Positions 1 through 5,813 are shown, counted from the stretch's first letter. The stretch: DNA of 7,195 bases from DASZZX01 sp036260415 (GCA_036260415.1 DASZZX010000089.1:1-7195); one strand, 5' to 3'. The notes: generated by a model from the letters alone, not told the origin. Translations and numbers: made by a program.

Positions 1-2
1 AG

Positions 3-284
3 GTCGACGTGCCCGAGGTCACCCGCCTGGCCACCACCATCGACCGCTGGCGGCACGAGCTGATGGCCTACTTCCGCACCGGCGGTGCCTCCAACGGCGT
101 CGTCGAAGCCGTCAACGGAGAGCTCGAAGCGGTCGACCGCATCGCCCGCGGGTTCCGCAACTTTCACAACTACCGCACCCGGATGCTGCTCAAGACCGCG
201 GTCTCCTGGCACACTCCCATCACGCCAAGACTCCGGGGCCGCCGCACTCAAAGCCAGCCCGCCACCCCCGCGTTCATCGCGTAG
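3..284 (+). CDS. ISL3-family transposase, C-terminal fragment (5' end outside the window)
   Basis: This is the last part of a DDE transposase of the ISL3 family. The reading frame is already open at the window edge, so the true start lies upstream; the internal GTG at 9 is not a credible start. The recognisable family signature is the segment with TGGASNGVVEAVNG followed by ARGFRNFHNYRTRML; in ISL3 enzymes the Glu of the SNGxxEA motif (here the GAA codon at 105-107) is the last residue of the DDE catalytic triad, and the GF-NF-NYR-R block follows it. The final 25 or so residues are basic and Pro-rich and look like an ordinary variable tail. The TAG stop is 43 bp before the best ATG of the metal sensor. 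No terminal inverted repeat of the element could be identified downstream. Whether the upstream part is intact cannot be seen. Confidence 0.85.
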   Translation, partial: VDVPEVTRLATTIDRWRHELMAYFRTGGASNGVVEAVNGELEAVDRIARGFRNFHNYRTRMLLKTAVSWHTPITPRLRGRRTQSQPATPAFIA

Positions 285-303
285 GGCCCGTTTCATCGGG
301 AGC

Positions 304-316
304 CTGTACGGTACAG
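304..316. promoter_or_regulatory. Putative ArsR/CmtR operator: perfect palindrome
   Basis: CTGTAC-G-GTACAG is a perfect inverted repeat of two 6-bp arms around a single central G. It lies 2 bp before the possible GTG start (319) and 11 bp before the ATG (328) of the ArsR-family gene, which is where such homodimeric repressors bind to block their own operon. The flanking bases do not extend the symmetry. ArsR-family operators are usually longer imperfect repeats, so this may be the core only. The assignment to the adjacent regulator is an inference from position and symmetry. Confidence 0.5.
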
Positions 317-327
317 CGGTGGCTGAA

Positions 328-623
328 ATGACCGCCGCCATGGATCTTGATGCGCTGGCGCGGGTCCGCACCGCGCTGGCCGACCCGATCCGCCAGCGGG
401 TCCTGGTCGAGCTGGTCTCCGGGCCGCGTTACCCGACCGAGCTGGCCGAACTCGTCGGCACCTCGCGGGCGACCTGTCCAACCACCTTGCCTGTCTGCGT
501 TGTTGCGGGCTGGTGACGGCGACCGCGGAGGGACGCCGTCTGTGTTACGAGCTGGCCGACCCTGCTCTCGCCGATGCTCTGGCGCTGCTTGCACAGCTGC
601 GGCTGGCGCCTTGCGAGCGGTGA
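328..623 (+). pseudogene. cmtR: CmtR-like ArsR/SmtB-family metal sensor, frameshifted by one lost base
   Basis: This is a winged-helix metal-responsive repressor of the ArsR/SmtB family, expected to repress the downstream exporter until metal binds. The first frame reads from ATG 328 to about 471 (MTAAMDLDALARVRTALADP and on), then the match continues in another frame to TGA 621-623. Restoring one A near 472 (GCGACCTG to GCGAACCTG) gives a continuous 98-residue protein with the recognition helix ANLSNHLACLRCCGLV and a wing with EGRRLCYEL. Cys56 and Cys60 in the recognition helix, and a C-terminal Cys96, match the Cys57, Cys61 and Cys102 Cd/Pb ligands known for mycobacterial CmtR. An extra Cys59 is present. 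As written, the first frame runs to a stop at 514-516, losing the wing and tail. GTG 319 is an alternative start; ATG 328 best fits CmtR length. It could be a sequencing error rather than a true pseudogene. Confidence 0.8.
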
Positions 624-1273
624 GCACGCCCGTGGATCTGTCAACCGAGCGCATCACCGCGGAGCGTTCCGGTCTGCTGCGCCGGGCGCGGCGGCTGGCG
701 TTGTTCACCGTGGCCTGGAACGTCGCCGAAGGGGCCGTCGCGATCACCGCGGCCCTCCTGGCCGGCAGTCAGGCCTTGTTCGGGTTCGGGGCCGACAGCG
801 TTATCGAGTCCATCTCGGCGTCGGTGCTCACCTGGCGGCTGACCGCCGAACGGCGCGACCCGCACCGCGCCGAGGAAGTGGAACACACCGCCCTGCGCGC
901 AATCGGGGTCAGCTTCCTGCTGCTTGCCGCGTTCGTGGCCTTCGATGCGGTCCGCGCCCTGGTCGTACACGACGAGCCGACTAGCTCGCCCGTCGGGATC
1001 GCCCTGACCCTGCTGTCGCTGATCGTCATGCCGTGGCTGGCGGTACGAAAACGTCGCATGGCCGACGCGCTGGTTAGCCGCGCAGCCGTGGCCGACAGCC
1101 AGCAGACGTGGGCGTGCGCGTGGCTGTCCGCGGTCGTGCTCACCGGGCTGGTGCTCAACGCCACTCTGGGCTGGTGGTGGGCCGACCCCGTCGCCGCGCT
1201 CGGCGTGGCCGTGCTGCTGGTCCGCGAAGGCCGCGAAGCGCTCTCCGCTGAACGTCTCGACGTCTGCTGCTGA
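620..1273 (+). CDS. Short CDF-type heavy-metal cation efflux transporter
   Basis: This is a membrane exporter of the cation diffusion facilitator type, expected to move Cd/Zn/Pb-like divalent ions out of the cytoplasm in exchange for protons. The GTG start at 620 overlaps the TGA of the metal sensor by 4 bp (GTGA), the usual sign of translational coupling; the 217-residue product fits the short actinobacterial CDF subtype, which lacks the long C-terminal cytoplasmic domain. Hydrophobic segments lie around residues 26-48, 50-72, 92-116, 124-142, 165-183 and 188-201. The TM2 motif GFGADSVIESISAS supplies Asp59 and Glu63, in place of the HxxxD pair of classical CDFs. ADSQQTWACAWLS (from Asp159) and the GWWWADP segment (184-190) are recognisable subtype signatures. 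The protein ends in Cys-Cys (216-217), a possible metal-accepting tail. The reading frame is intact. Substrate is inferred from the CmtR-like partner, not from the transporter itself. Confidence 0.88.
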   Translation: MSTPVDLSTERITAERSGLLRRARRLALFTVAWNVAEGAVAITAALLAGSQALFGFGADSVIESISASVLTWRLTAERRDPHRAEEVEHTALRAIGVSFLLLAAFVAFDAVRALVVHDEPTSSPVGIALTLLSLIVMPWLAVRKRRMADALVSRAAVADSQQTWACAWLSAVVLTGLVLNATLGWWWADPVAALGVAVLLVREGREALSAERLDVCC

Positions 1274-1561
1274 CCGTCCTGCGCTGCGCCCACGAACTGC
1301 TGGGGAGGCCACCGTGGTTGTTGGAGTGGTGAACGATCGCCGCCACCGCATGACCCACCGGGGAGCCAGCATGGTCTGTGGCCTCCAGCCTTGGCCGCTT
1401 GGCAACGACGATGTGAAACGGTTCGGGATCTCCGAGTCGCGGTTGCCGGTTTCGCCCTCGATAGACGTGCTGGGGGTCGCGCAGGCGCCCGGCGTCCATG
1501 CCACCTGAATCGGCGGCACGTGGTGGCACAGCGGCACCTAGCTTGGCGGTGTGAAGACGTC
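1274..1561. other. Spacer between efflux pair and copper cluster
   Basis: About 290 bp separate the CDF exporter from the first recognisable gene of the copper cluster. There is no convincing terminator and no clear sigma70-type promoter. The only + strand candidate is a 64-codon ORF described separately. The opposite strand is open for long stretches, but its translations are rich in Arg, Pro and Ser and match nothing I recognise. A promoter for the downstream cluster would be expected here. Given the insertion-sequence debris around, the spacer may be remains of a lost gene. Confidence 0.4.
1314..1508 (+). CDS. Doubtful small ORF, unknown product
   Basis: A 64-codon reading frame begins at GTG 1314 and ends at TGA 1508. 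Its best support is a purine-rich GGGGAGG at 1302-1308, five bases before the GTG, which would be a good ribosome binding site. The product is soluble-looking, with no signal peptide, no membrane segment and no domain that I recognise; one Cys and a Pro-rich end are all that stand out. Codon positions do not show a strong GC3 bias compared with the neighbours, which argues against coding. It could be a remnant of a gene or chance. Confidence 0.2.
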   Translation: MVVGVVNDRRHRMTHRGASMVCGLQPWPLGNDDVKRFGISESRLPVSPSIDVLGVAQAPGVHAT

Positions 1562-1945
1562 GTGAGCATGCAGCATCGGGTCGTCGGTTGGTCGCGTGCG
1601 TGGTCGTATAGGCCGCGCTGCCTGCTGGCTGGGGGTCCTTCGTTGGCTACGGCCCCGGGGGAGGTCGACACGGGCCGTCAGGTGCTCGAGGCGAACTGTG
1701 CCATGTGCGACGGCGACGACGCCGGCGGGATGACGGGGATGCATCCGTCGTTGCGTGGTGCGGTCGAGCGGTTGTCGGGTGAGGCGTGGAGGTGGCCATC
1801 CGCAACGGGCGGGACACAACCCGCCCATGCCGGCCTTTGTAGGACGCTTGACCAGGACGAGATCGAGGATGTCATCGCCTTCATCGAGTCGCTGCCGCCT
1901 GGGCCGCGGAACTTCGGTCCGGAGACGGTGATGGTGGGATGTTGA
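1562..1945 (+). pseudogene. Degenerate class I c-type cytochrome (CxxCD, three frameshifts)
   Basis: This was an exported single-heme cytochrome c domain. From GTG 1562 (or ATG 1568) a short hydrophobic N-terminus (CLLAGGPSLATA) precedes the heme region TGRQVLEANCAMCDGDDAGG; the normal CxxCH reads C46-A-M-C49-D50 (GAC at 1709-1711), so the proximal heme His is missing. After LRGAVERLS the match changes frame: VEVAIRNGRD (from 1786), then PPMPAFVGRL (from 1821), then DQDEIEDVIAFIESLPPG (from about 1851). These jumps are explained by one lost base each near 1784, 1820 and 1850; together they restore the original frame, so the ORF never closes but about 22 residues, including the MPAF Met that should be the distal heme ligand, are misread. 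The end overlaps the next gene by 7 bp. Electron-transfer function is unlikely as written. The exact N-terminus is uncertain, and the signal sequence looks damaged too. Confidence 0.7.
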
Positions 1946-2156
1946 GCGGTTGGATGATGAGCGGCGGATGGGGGACGTTCGCTGGCGGAGTGCTGGTCGG
2001 TCTGCTGTTGGGGCTGTTGGCGGCGGGTGCGATCTGGTTGACGCGCGGACGGTTCGGCGGGTCGTCGCGCACCGCTCGTGAGGGTTGGAACGTCGCTACG
2101 CGGAGGGGCAGCCGTCCCGCGACGACTATCTGCAGCGCCGCGAAGACCCGGACTGA
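1939..2156 (+). pseudogene. Small SHOCT-domain membrane protein, frameshifted
   Basis: The N-terminal half, from ATG 1939, reads as a Met/Trp/Gly-rich leader (MLSGWMMSGGW) and one membrane helix (about residues 13-35, AGGVLVGLLLGLLAAGAIWL). After SSRTARE the frame must change: from TTG 2085 to TGA 2154-2156 the + strand encodes LERRYAEGQPSRDDYLQRRED, a clear SHOCT (short C-terminal) domain of the type ending many small bacterial membrane proteins. Adding one base to the GG at 2083-2084 joins the two halves into about 72 residues. As written, translation instead runs on to 2172, in an unrelated Arg/Thr-rich tail that overlaps the start of the next gene. Small one-helix SHOCT proteins are often found beside copper genes; their role is not known. 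The Met-rich leader might touch copper, but that is speculation. Confidence 0.72.
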
Positions 2157-2168
2157 CCGATCCGCGTC

Positions 2169-4256
2169 GTGACGCGCCTGGTCGGTCGGCTGCTGGCCGT
2201 GGGGCTGGTGGCGGCGGCGTGCCTGGTGGTGTTGTCGGCTGCGGCGTGGGGGCACGCGACGTTCACGTCGTCGACGCCTGAGCCTGGGACGCAGCTTGCG
2301 GCTGCGCCGGGGGTGGTGACGGTGCGGTTCACCGAGCCGTTGATCGTGGATCTGTCGTCGTTGCGGGTGACCGATCCGGACGGGCGGGTGTGGGAGCGCA
2401 CAGCGGTCGCCGATCGGAAGATGTCGGCGTCGTTGGATACGACCGCGCAGGGCGTGTACGTGGTGGAGTGGAAGACCGTCTCGCCGCTGGACGGCCACAC
2501 GCTGCGAGGCACGTTCCGATTCGGGGTGGGGGTGACGCCCTCTGAGGTCGAGCCGGCCACGAGCGTGGAGCCGGCCACGGCCGATGTGGTGTTGGCGGTC
2601 GGTCGGGCCGTGGAGTACGCGGCGTTGCTGCTGCTGGTCGGCATGGTGGTGGTGGGCCGGTTGGGGCGCCGCGAGCCTGCTTTGGGCTGGGTGGGTCCAC
2701 GGCGCCGTGGGCTGGTCGCGGCCGTGGCGTTGACCGCAGGCTCGGTTGTGGTGGGTGGTGAGGCGTTGCTGGCGGTGCCGTCGGTGTCTTGGGACGCGGT
2801 GGCCGGTTACCTGTCCGCGCAGCCGGGCACCCCGCGGCTGGGTCGGCTGACCGGTGAGGTGGTGGCGGTCGTGGCCGCCTGGTTGGGGATGGGGTGGCTG
2901 GTTGCCGGCGGGGCGGCCGCCGCGCTGGTCGGGTTGGCGGCCGCCGGTCACGCCGCCGCGGCGCATCCGGCGTGGTGGGGCATCTCGGTTGACGCGGGGC
3001 ACCTTCTGGCGGCCGGGGTGTGGGCCGGGGGGATCGTGGCCATGGCACGTCTGCGTCCGCCCGGCGGATGGCGGGGCGAGGACGCCCGGCAGCTGGTGCG
3101 TCGGTTCTCGCCGGTGGCGGTGCCGGCGTTCGTGGTGACGGTCGCGACCGGGACGCTGCGTGGCACCCAGGAGCTGGTCGGGTTGCACGACCTGTGGGCC
3201 ACCTCTTACGGGCAGGTGCTGTTGTTGAAGGTCGCCGCAGTGGGGGCGATGGTGCCCCTGTCGTGGCGGGCCTGGCAGCGGCGGTCACCGCGGCCGCGTG
3301 TCGAGGCGGTGCTGGCGGCCGGGGTGGTCGCGGCGGCGGCGCTGTTGGCGGCCTACCCGGTTACGCCGCAGCGCGCCGCCGAGGACGCCGCCCAGACCGT
3401 GGGGGTCGACTCGCCGGCCTACCCGCAGCCCGGCGACCTGACCCTCGCCAGGGCGACCGGTGACGTCATGGTCGGTCTGACGTTGCGGCCTGGCCGTCCG
3501 GGACGCAACGACGTGCTGGTCTACCTGCTGCCACCCAGCGGCCCCGAGGACGTCGACGGCACCGACGCGACGCTGCAGCTCGCCGGCCAGCAGCACCGGC
3601 TGGAACGTTGCGGCGTCGCGTGCCGCCGGACCGTGCTCACCGTCGACGGGGGTGAACGGATCGCGGTCACGGTCGCAGGGGTGGACGCCGACCCCGCGGT
3701 CTTCGAGCTACCGGCGCTGCCCGCACCTGACGGCACCCCACTTGTCGAGGAGATGGCCTCGGCCATGGACCAGCTGAGGTCGTTGCGCTACGAGGAGGTG
3801 TTCGGGCCGGTCGATCCGCCGATCCGCTCCGACGCGGCGCTGGTGGCCCCCGACCGGCTGCGCTTCGAAGTCCACACCTTCGACCGGACCACGATCCGCA
3901 TCGGTGACGTGACCTACCGGCGTGAGGGCGACGGACCGTGGGAGGTCACACGTGGCCCGCAGGTCAGCGTCCCCAGCTACATCTGGGACTACTCCGGTAA
4001 GACGGGCGTGCGCATCGTCGGCCAACAGCAGGTCGACGGAACCTCGACCCAGGTCGTGTCGTTCTTCGTGCTGCTGGGTGACGACCTGCCGATCTGGTAT
4101 CGGCTGTGGATCGACGCCGACGGGCTGGTCCAGCGCGCCGAGATGCGCGCCCAGGGGCACTTCATGGACCAGCGCTACTTCGACTTCGACGCGCCGATCA
4201 CCATTGAACCGCCCCCTGACGCCCCCGAACCACCCGCTGACGAGGAGACCTCCTGA
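2169..4256 (+). CDS. CopC-CopD fusion copper resistance/uptake membrane protein with extra C-terminal domains
   Basis: GTG 2169, 12 bp after the SHOCT stop, starts a 695-residue protein. Residues 1-28 are a signal peptide; cleavage before His29 leaves the HATFTSSTPEPG start of a CopC (YobA-like) domain with its N-terminal copper-ligand His. SPLDGHTLRG at 105-114 supplies Asp108 and His110, the other classic Cu(II) ligands, so a single Cu(II) site is likely. A CopD membrane region follows, with about eight hydrophobic helices between 139 and 398, including GHAAAAHPAW (His261, His266) and DAGHLLAAGVWAGG (His278, Trp285), the family signature. Residues about 415-517 look like a beta-rich extracytoplasmic domain with Cys481 and Cys485. 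Residues 523-682 resemble the LolA/LppX fold, ending in a Pro/Glu-rich tail. CopC captures copper outside, CopD is its membrane partner; direction of transport is debated for the family. The frame is intact. Confidence 0.92.
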   Translation: MTRLVGRLLAVGLVAAACLVVLSAAAWGHATFTSSTPEPGTQLAAAPGVVTVRFTEPLIVDLSSLRVTDPDGRVWERTAVADRKMSASLDTTAQGVYVVEWKTVSPLDGHTLRGTFRFGVGVTPSEVEPATSVEPATADVVLAVGRAVEYAALLLLVGMVVVGRLGRREPALGWVGPRRRGLVAAVALTAGSVVVGGEALLAVPSVSWDAVAGYLSAQPGTPRLGRLTGEVVAVVAAWLGMGWLVAGGAAAALVGLAAAGHAAAAHPAWWGISVDAGHLLAAGVWAGGIVAMARLRPPGGWRGEDARQLVRRFSPVAVPAFVVTVATGTLRGTQELVGLHDLWATSYGQVLLLKVAAVGAMVPLSWRAWQRRSPRPRVEAVLAAGVVAAAALLAAYPVTPQRAAEDAAQTVGVDSPAYPQPGDLTLARATGDVMVGLTLRPGRPGRNDVLVYLLPPSGPEDVDGTDATLQLAGQQHRLERCGVACRRTVLTVDGGERIAVTVAGVDADPAVFELPALPAPDGTPLVEEMASAMDQLRSLRYEEVFGPVDPPIRSDAALVAPDRLRFEVHTFDRTTIRIGDVTYRREGDGPWEVTRGPQVSVPSYIWDYSGKTGVRIVGQQQVDGTSTQVVSFFVLLGDDLPIWYRLWIDADGLVQRAEMRAQGHFMDQRYFDFDAPITIEPPPDAPEPPADEETS
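4242..4247 (+). promoter_or_regulatory. Ribosome binding site supporting a CTG start
   Basis: GAGGAG lies at the very end of the CopC-CopD coding region, five bases before CTG 4253. No ATG, GTG or TTG occurs between it and the lipobox except GTG 4286, which would leave only six residues before the Cys. This site therefore decides for a start at 4253 (or for a misread base there). Confidence 0.6.
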
Positions 4257-5116
4257 ACCGCACCCTCACCGTCGCCCTCGCCGCCGTGCTGGTCCTGGGC
4301 GCGTGCGGTGGCGGGCAGCCCGATACCACCGAGCCGGCCACCCTGCCGGCCTCCCACCATGTGCATGCGCTGCGGGCGGCCGACGACGGCACCCTGCTGC
4401 TCGGGCTGCACGGGGCGCTGTGGCGGTCCACCGACGGTGGCAGCACCTGGCGGCACGCCGGCCTGGAAGGACACGACGCCATGGCCATCGGGATCGGCCC
4501 CGACGCGGACGGGCCGATCCTGATCGGCGGCCACGGGATGCTGGCCCGCGCTGACGACCCGACCGCCGACTTCACCCCGCTATCCCCGCCCGAGCTCGGC
4601 GAACGCGACGTGCACGCGCTCGCCCAGACCCCGTCGCAGCCCACCACCGCCTACGCCTTCGAGGTCACCCAGGGGTTGTTTCGCACCGACGACGGCGGCG
4701 ACAGCTGGCAGCTGGTCGCCCCGGTCGGCCGTGACTTCGGTCCGGGCGTGGCCGCCCTGGCCGTCCACCCCACCGACACCGACACCCTGGTGATCGGCAG
4801 CGGAGCCAGCGGCCTGCTGCGCTCCACCGACGGCGGTGCCACCTTCCAACCGGTGATCGTCGTCGGGACCTTCGCTGTCGCCTGGTTCGGCGACGACGCC
4901 GACCGGTTGGTCGCCGCGACCGAACGGGGGATCGAGACCTCCGACGACGCCGGCCAGACCTGGCAGGTCGTCACCGAACACGGGACCCTGCCCGGACAGC
5001 TCGCCGCCCTGGCCGCCGACCGCCAAGGCGACATCTGGGTGGTCACCGAGAAGCCCCGCACCCTGCAACGCTCCAGCGACGGTGGCACAACCTGGGAGCA
5101 GATCGCCGGTGCCTGA
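4253..5116 (+). CDS. Asp-box (BNR repeat) beta-propeller lipoprotein
   Basis: This is a secreted lipid-anchored protein of about 287 residues. Taking CTG 4253 as start (overlapping the TGA of the previous gene) gives a textbook lipoprotein signal NRTLTVALAAVLVLGAC with lipobox LGAC and lipidated Cys18. The mature part carries five Asp-box repeats of the S-x-D-x-G-x-T-W type: near residues 59-66 (STDGGSTW), 145-152 (RTDDGGDSW), 191-198 (STDGGATF), 230-237 (SDDAGQTW) and 274-281 (SSDGGTTW), spaced as blades of a sialidase/sortilin-like beta-propeller. The segment SHHVHAL near residues 34-40 matches the HVHGL-type opening of the F510_1955-like 'glycosylhydrolase' family. No sialidase catalytic residues are evident, so enzymatic activity is doubtful. 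Its coupling to the CopC-CopD gene suggests an envelope role in copper handling, which is an inference. The frame is intact; GTG 4286 as start would destroy the signal peptide. Confidence 0.82.
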   Translation: MNRTLTVALAAVLVLGACGGGQPDTTEPATLPASHHVHALRAADDGTLLLGLHGALWRSTDGGSTWRHAGLEGHDAMAIGIGPDADGPILIGGHGMLARADDPTADFTPLSPPELGERDVHALAQTPSQPTTAYAFEVTQGLFRTDDGGDSWQLVAPVGRDFGPGVAALAVHPTDTDTLVIGSGASGLLRSTDGGATFQPVIVVGTFAVAWFGDDADRLVAATERGIETSDDAGQTWQVVTEHGTLPGQLAALAADRQGDIWVVTEKPRTLQRSSDGGTTWEQIAGA

Positions 5117-5201
5117 CCGCCCTCACCTCCTGCTGGCTTCCGGCCGTCGCGATCCTCTTGACCGGTTGCGCCACGGCCGACGACCCCACGGTCACCTTCC
5201 C
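5113..5201 (+). pseudogene. N-terminal stub of a second lipoprotein, cut off by IS110 sequence
   Basis: Directly overlapping the stop of the propeller lipoprotein (CTGA), one frame reads LTALTSCWLPAVAILLTGCATADDPTVTFPD. This is a lipoprotein signal with lipobox LTGC (Cys codon at 5164-5166) and the first dozen residues of a mature protein. The ADDPxVTF opening recalls the start of actinobacterial DUF2771-type lipoproteins, but so little is left that this is a weak guess. From about 5202 the sequence becomes IS110 transposase in a different frame, so the rest of the gene is gone from this position. The start codon is not canonical; as with the gene before it, CTG overlapping the previous TGA is the only in-frame option close by. 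Confidence 0.5.
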
Positions 5202-5722
5202 GGACCCAAGATCCTCGCTCGCATCCGCTCCACCGACCCCGCCGGCATCGAACGCAAGCACGTTGCGCGCCAGCTCGTCGCCGAGATCCGCCGACTGGAC
5301 ATGGCGCTGCGCGAGAACCGCCAGCGCGCTACCGCCGCCGTCAAGGCGTCGGGCACAACACTCACCGCCATCCGAAGCATCAGCGACGTCTTGGCCGCGA
5401 AGATCCTTGGGCATACAGCCGGGTCCACCGCGCCGACGCGTACGCGAACTACAGGGGCACCGCACCGATCGAGGTCTCTAGCCGCGACGTCAAGCGGCAT
5501 CGGCTGTCGCGCGCCGGCAACCGACAACTCAACAACGCAATCCATCTCGCCGCCCACGTGCAGCGCATCCACCCTGGCGCAGGTCGCGACTACTACCGAC
5601 GCAAGATCGCCGAAGGCAAGAGCCCCACCGAGGCGATGCGCTGCCTCAAGCGGCAGCTCGCCAAGGTCATCTACCGCCACCTGACAGCGGACGCCGAAGC
5701 CCTCTCCGCGGCCGCCGCTTGA
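5202..5722 (+). pseudogene. IS110-family transposase remnant (C-terminal half, frameshifted)
   Basis: The sequence encodes the second half of an IS110-family transposase: PKILARIRSTDPAGIE, a helical linker (ARQLVAEIRRLDMALRENRQ) and then the Transposase_20 (C-terminal) domain with GTTLTAIRSISDVLAAKILGH, DAYANYRGTAPIEVSS, RHRLSRAGNRQLNNAIHLAA, GRDYYRRKIAEGKSPTEAMRCLKRQLAKVIYR, and a TGA at 5720-5722. The N-terminal DEDD catalytic domain is absent. The first part is in frame with an ORF continuing from upstream, but the frame changes near 5421 (GCCGGGTCC), where adding one G joins AKILGHTAG to VHRADAYANY. The left edge coincides with loss of the lipoprotein gene, so an insertion followed by deletion is the simplest history. 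It is not a copy of the intact IS110 transposase next to it: the C-terminal motifs differ clearly. Confidence 0.85.
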
Positions 5723-5760
5723 TGCCATGAAGGAACGGGACCTCCGCTCCTGCTGGCGGT

Positions 5761-5779
5761 CCGAGTGTCGGACACTCGG
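5761..5779. repeat. Perfect 9-bp inverted repeat in the leader of the intact IS110 gene
   Basis: CCGAGTGTC-G-GACACTCGG is a perfect palindrome with one central base, 34 bp before the transposase ATG and 38 bp after the stop of the transposase remnant. It may be a subterminal element of the insertion sequence, an operator, or a short RNA hairpin upstream of the ribosome binding site. A further weaker stem (GGACC 5738-5742 with GGTCC 5758-5762) abuts it. Function is not known. Confidence 0.6.
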
Positions 5780-5798
5780 GTGTCAGGTAACCGACGAC

Positions 5799-5804
5799 AG
5801 GAGG
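5799..5804 (+). promoter_or_regulatory. Ribosome binding site deciding the IS110 start
   Basis: AGGAGG is a near-perfect Shine-Dalgarno sequence nine bases before ATG 5814. It favours 5814 over the upstream in-frame ATG 5727, which would add a 29-residue N-terminus that the family does not have. Confidence 0.75.
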
Positions 5805-5813
5805 AAGGCCCCG

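Noticed and set aside
285..304. Possible terminator hairpin after the ISL3 gene (CCCG 287-290 with CGGG 297-300, extended by GG/CC)
   Set aside because: Only four core pairs with a bulge and no T-run; it also merges into the palindrome at 304-316, so I cannot support it as a terminator.
1354..1366. CsoR-like copper operator (CCC-ACC-GGGG) upstream of the copper cluster
   Set aside because: Only three base pairs of symmetry in GC-rich DNA, and no csoR gene or promoter nearby; not distinguishable from chance.
1881..3288. Very long open frames on the - strand opposite the CopC-CopD gene (435 and 319 codons)
   Set aside because: Their translations are almost entirely Pro, Arg, His and Thr, the usual shadow of a high-GC3 gene on the other strand, with no domain.
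5082..5684. Single fused ORF running from the propeller gene end through the IS110 remnant
   Set aside because: Before about 5202 this frame is an off-frame reading of the two lipoprotein genes, and after about 5421 it leaves the transposase frame; it is not one gene.
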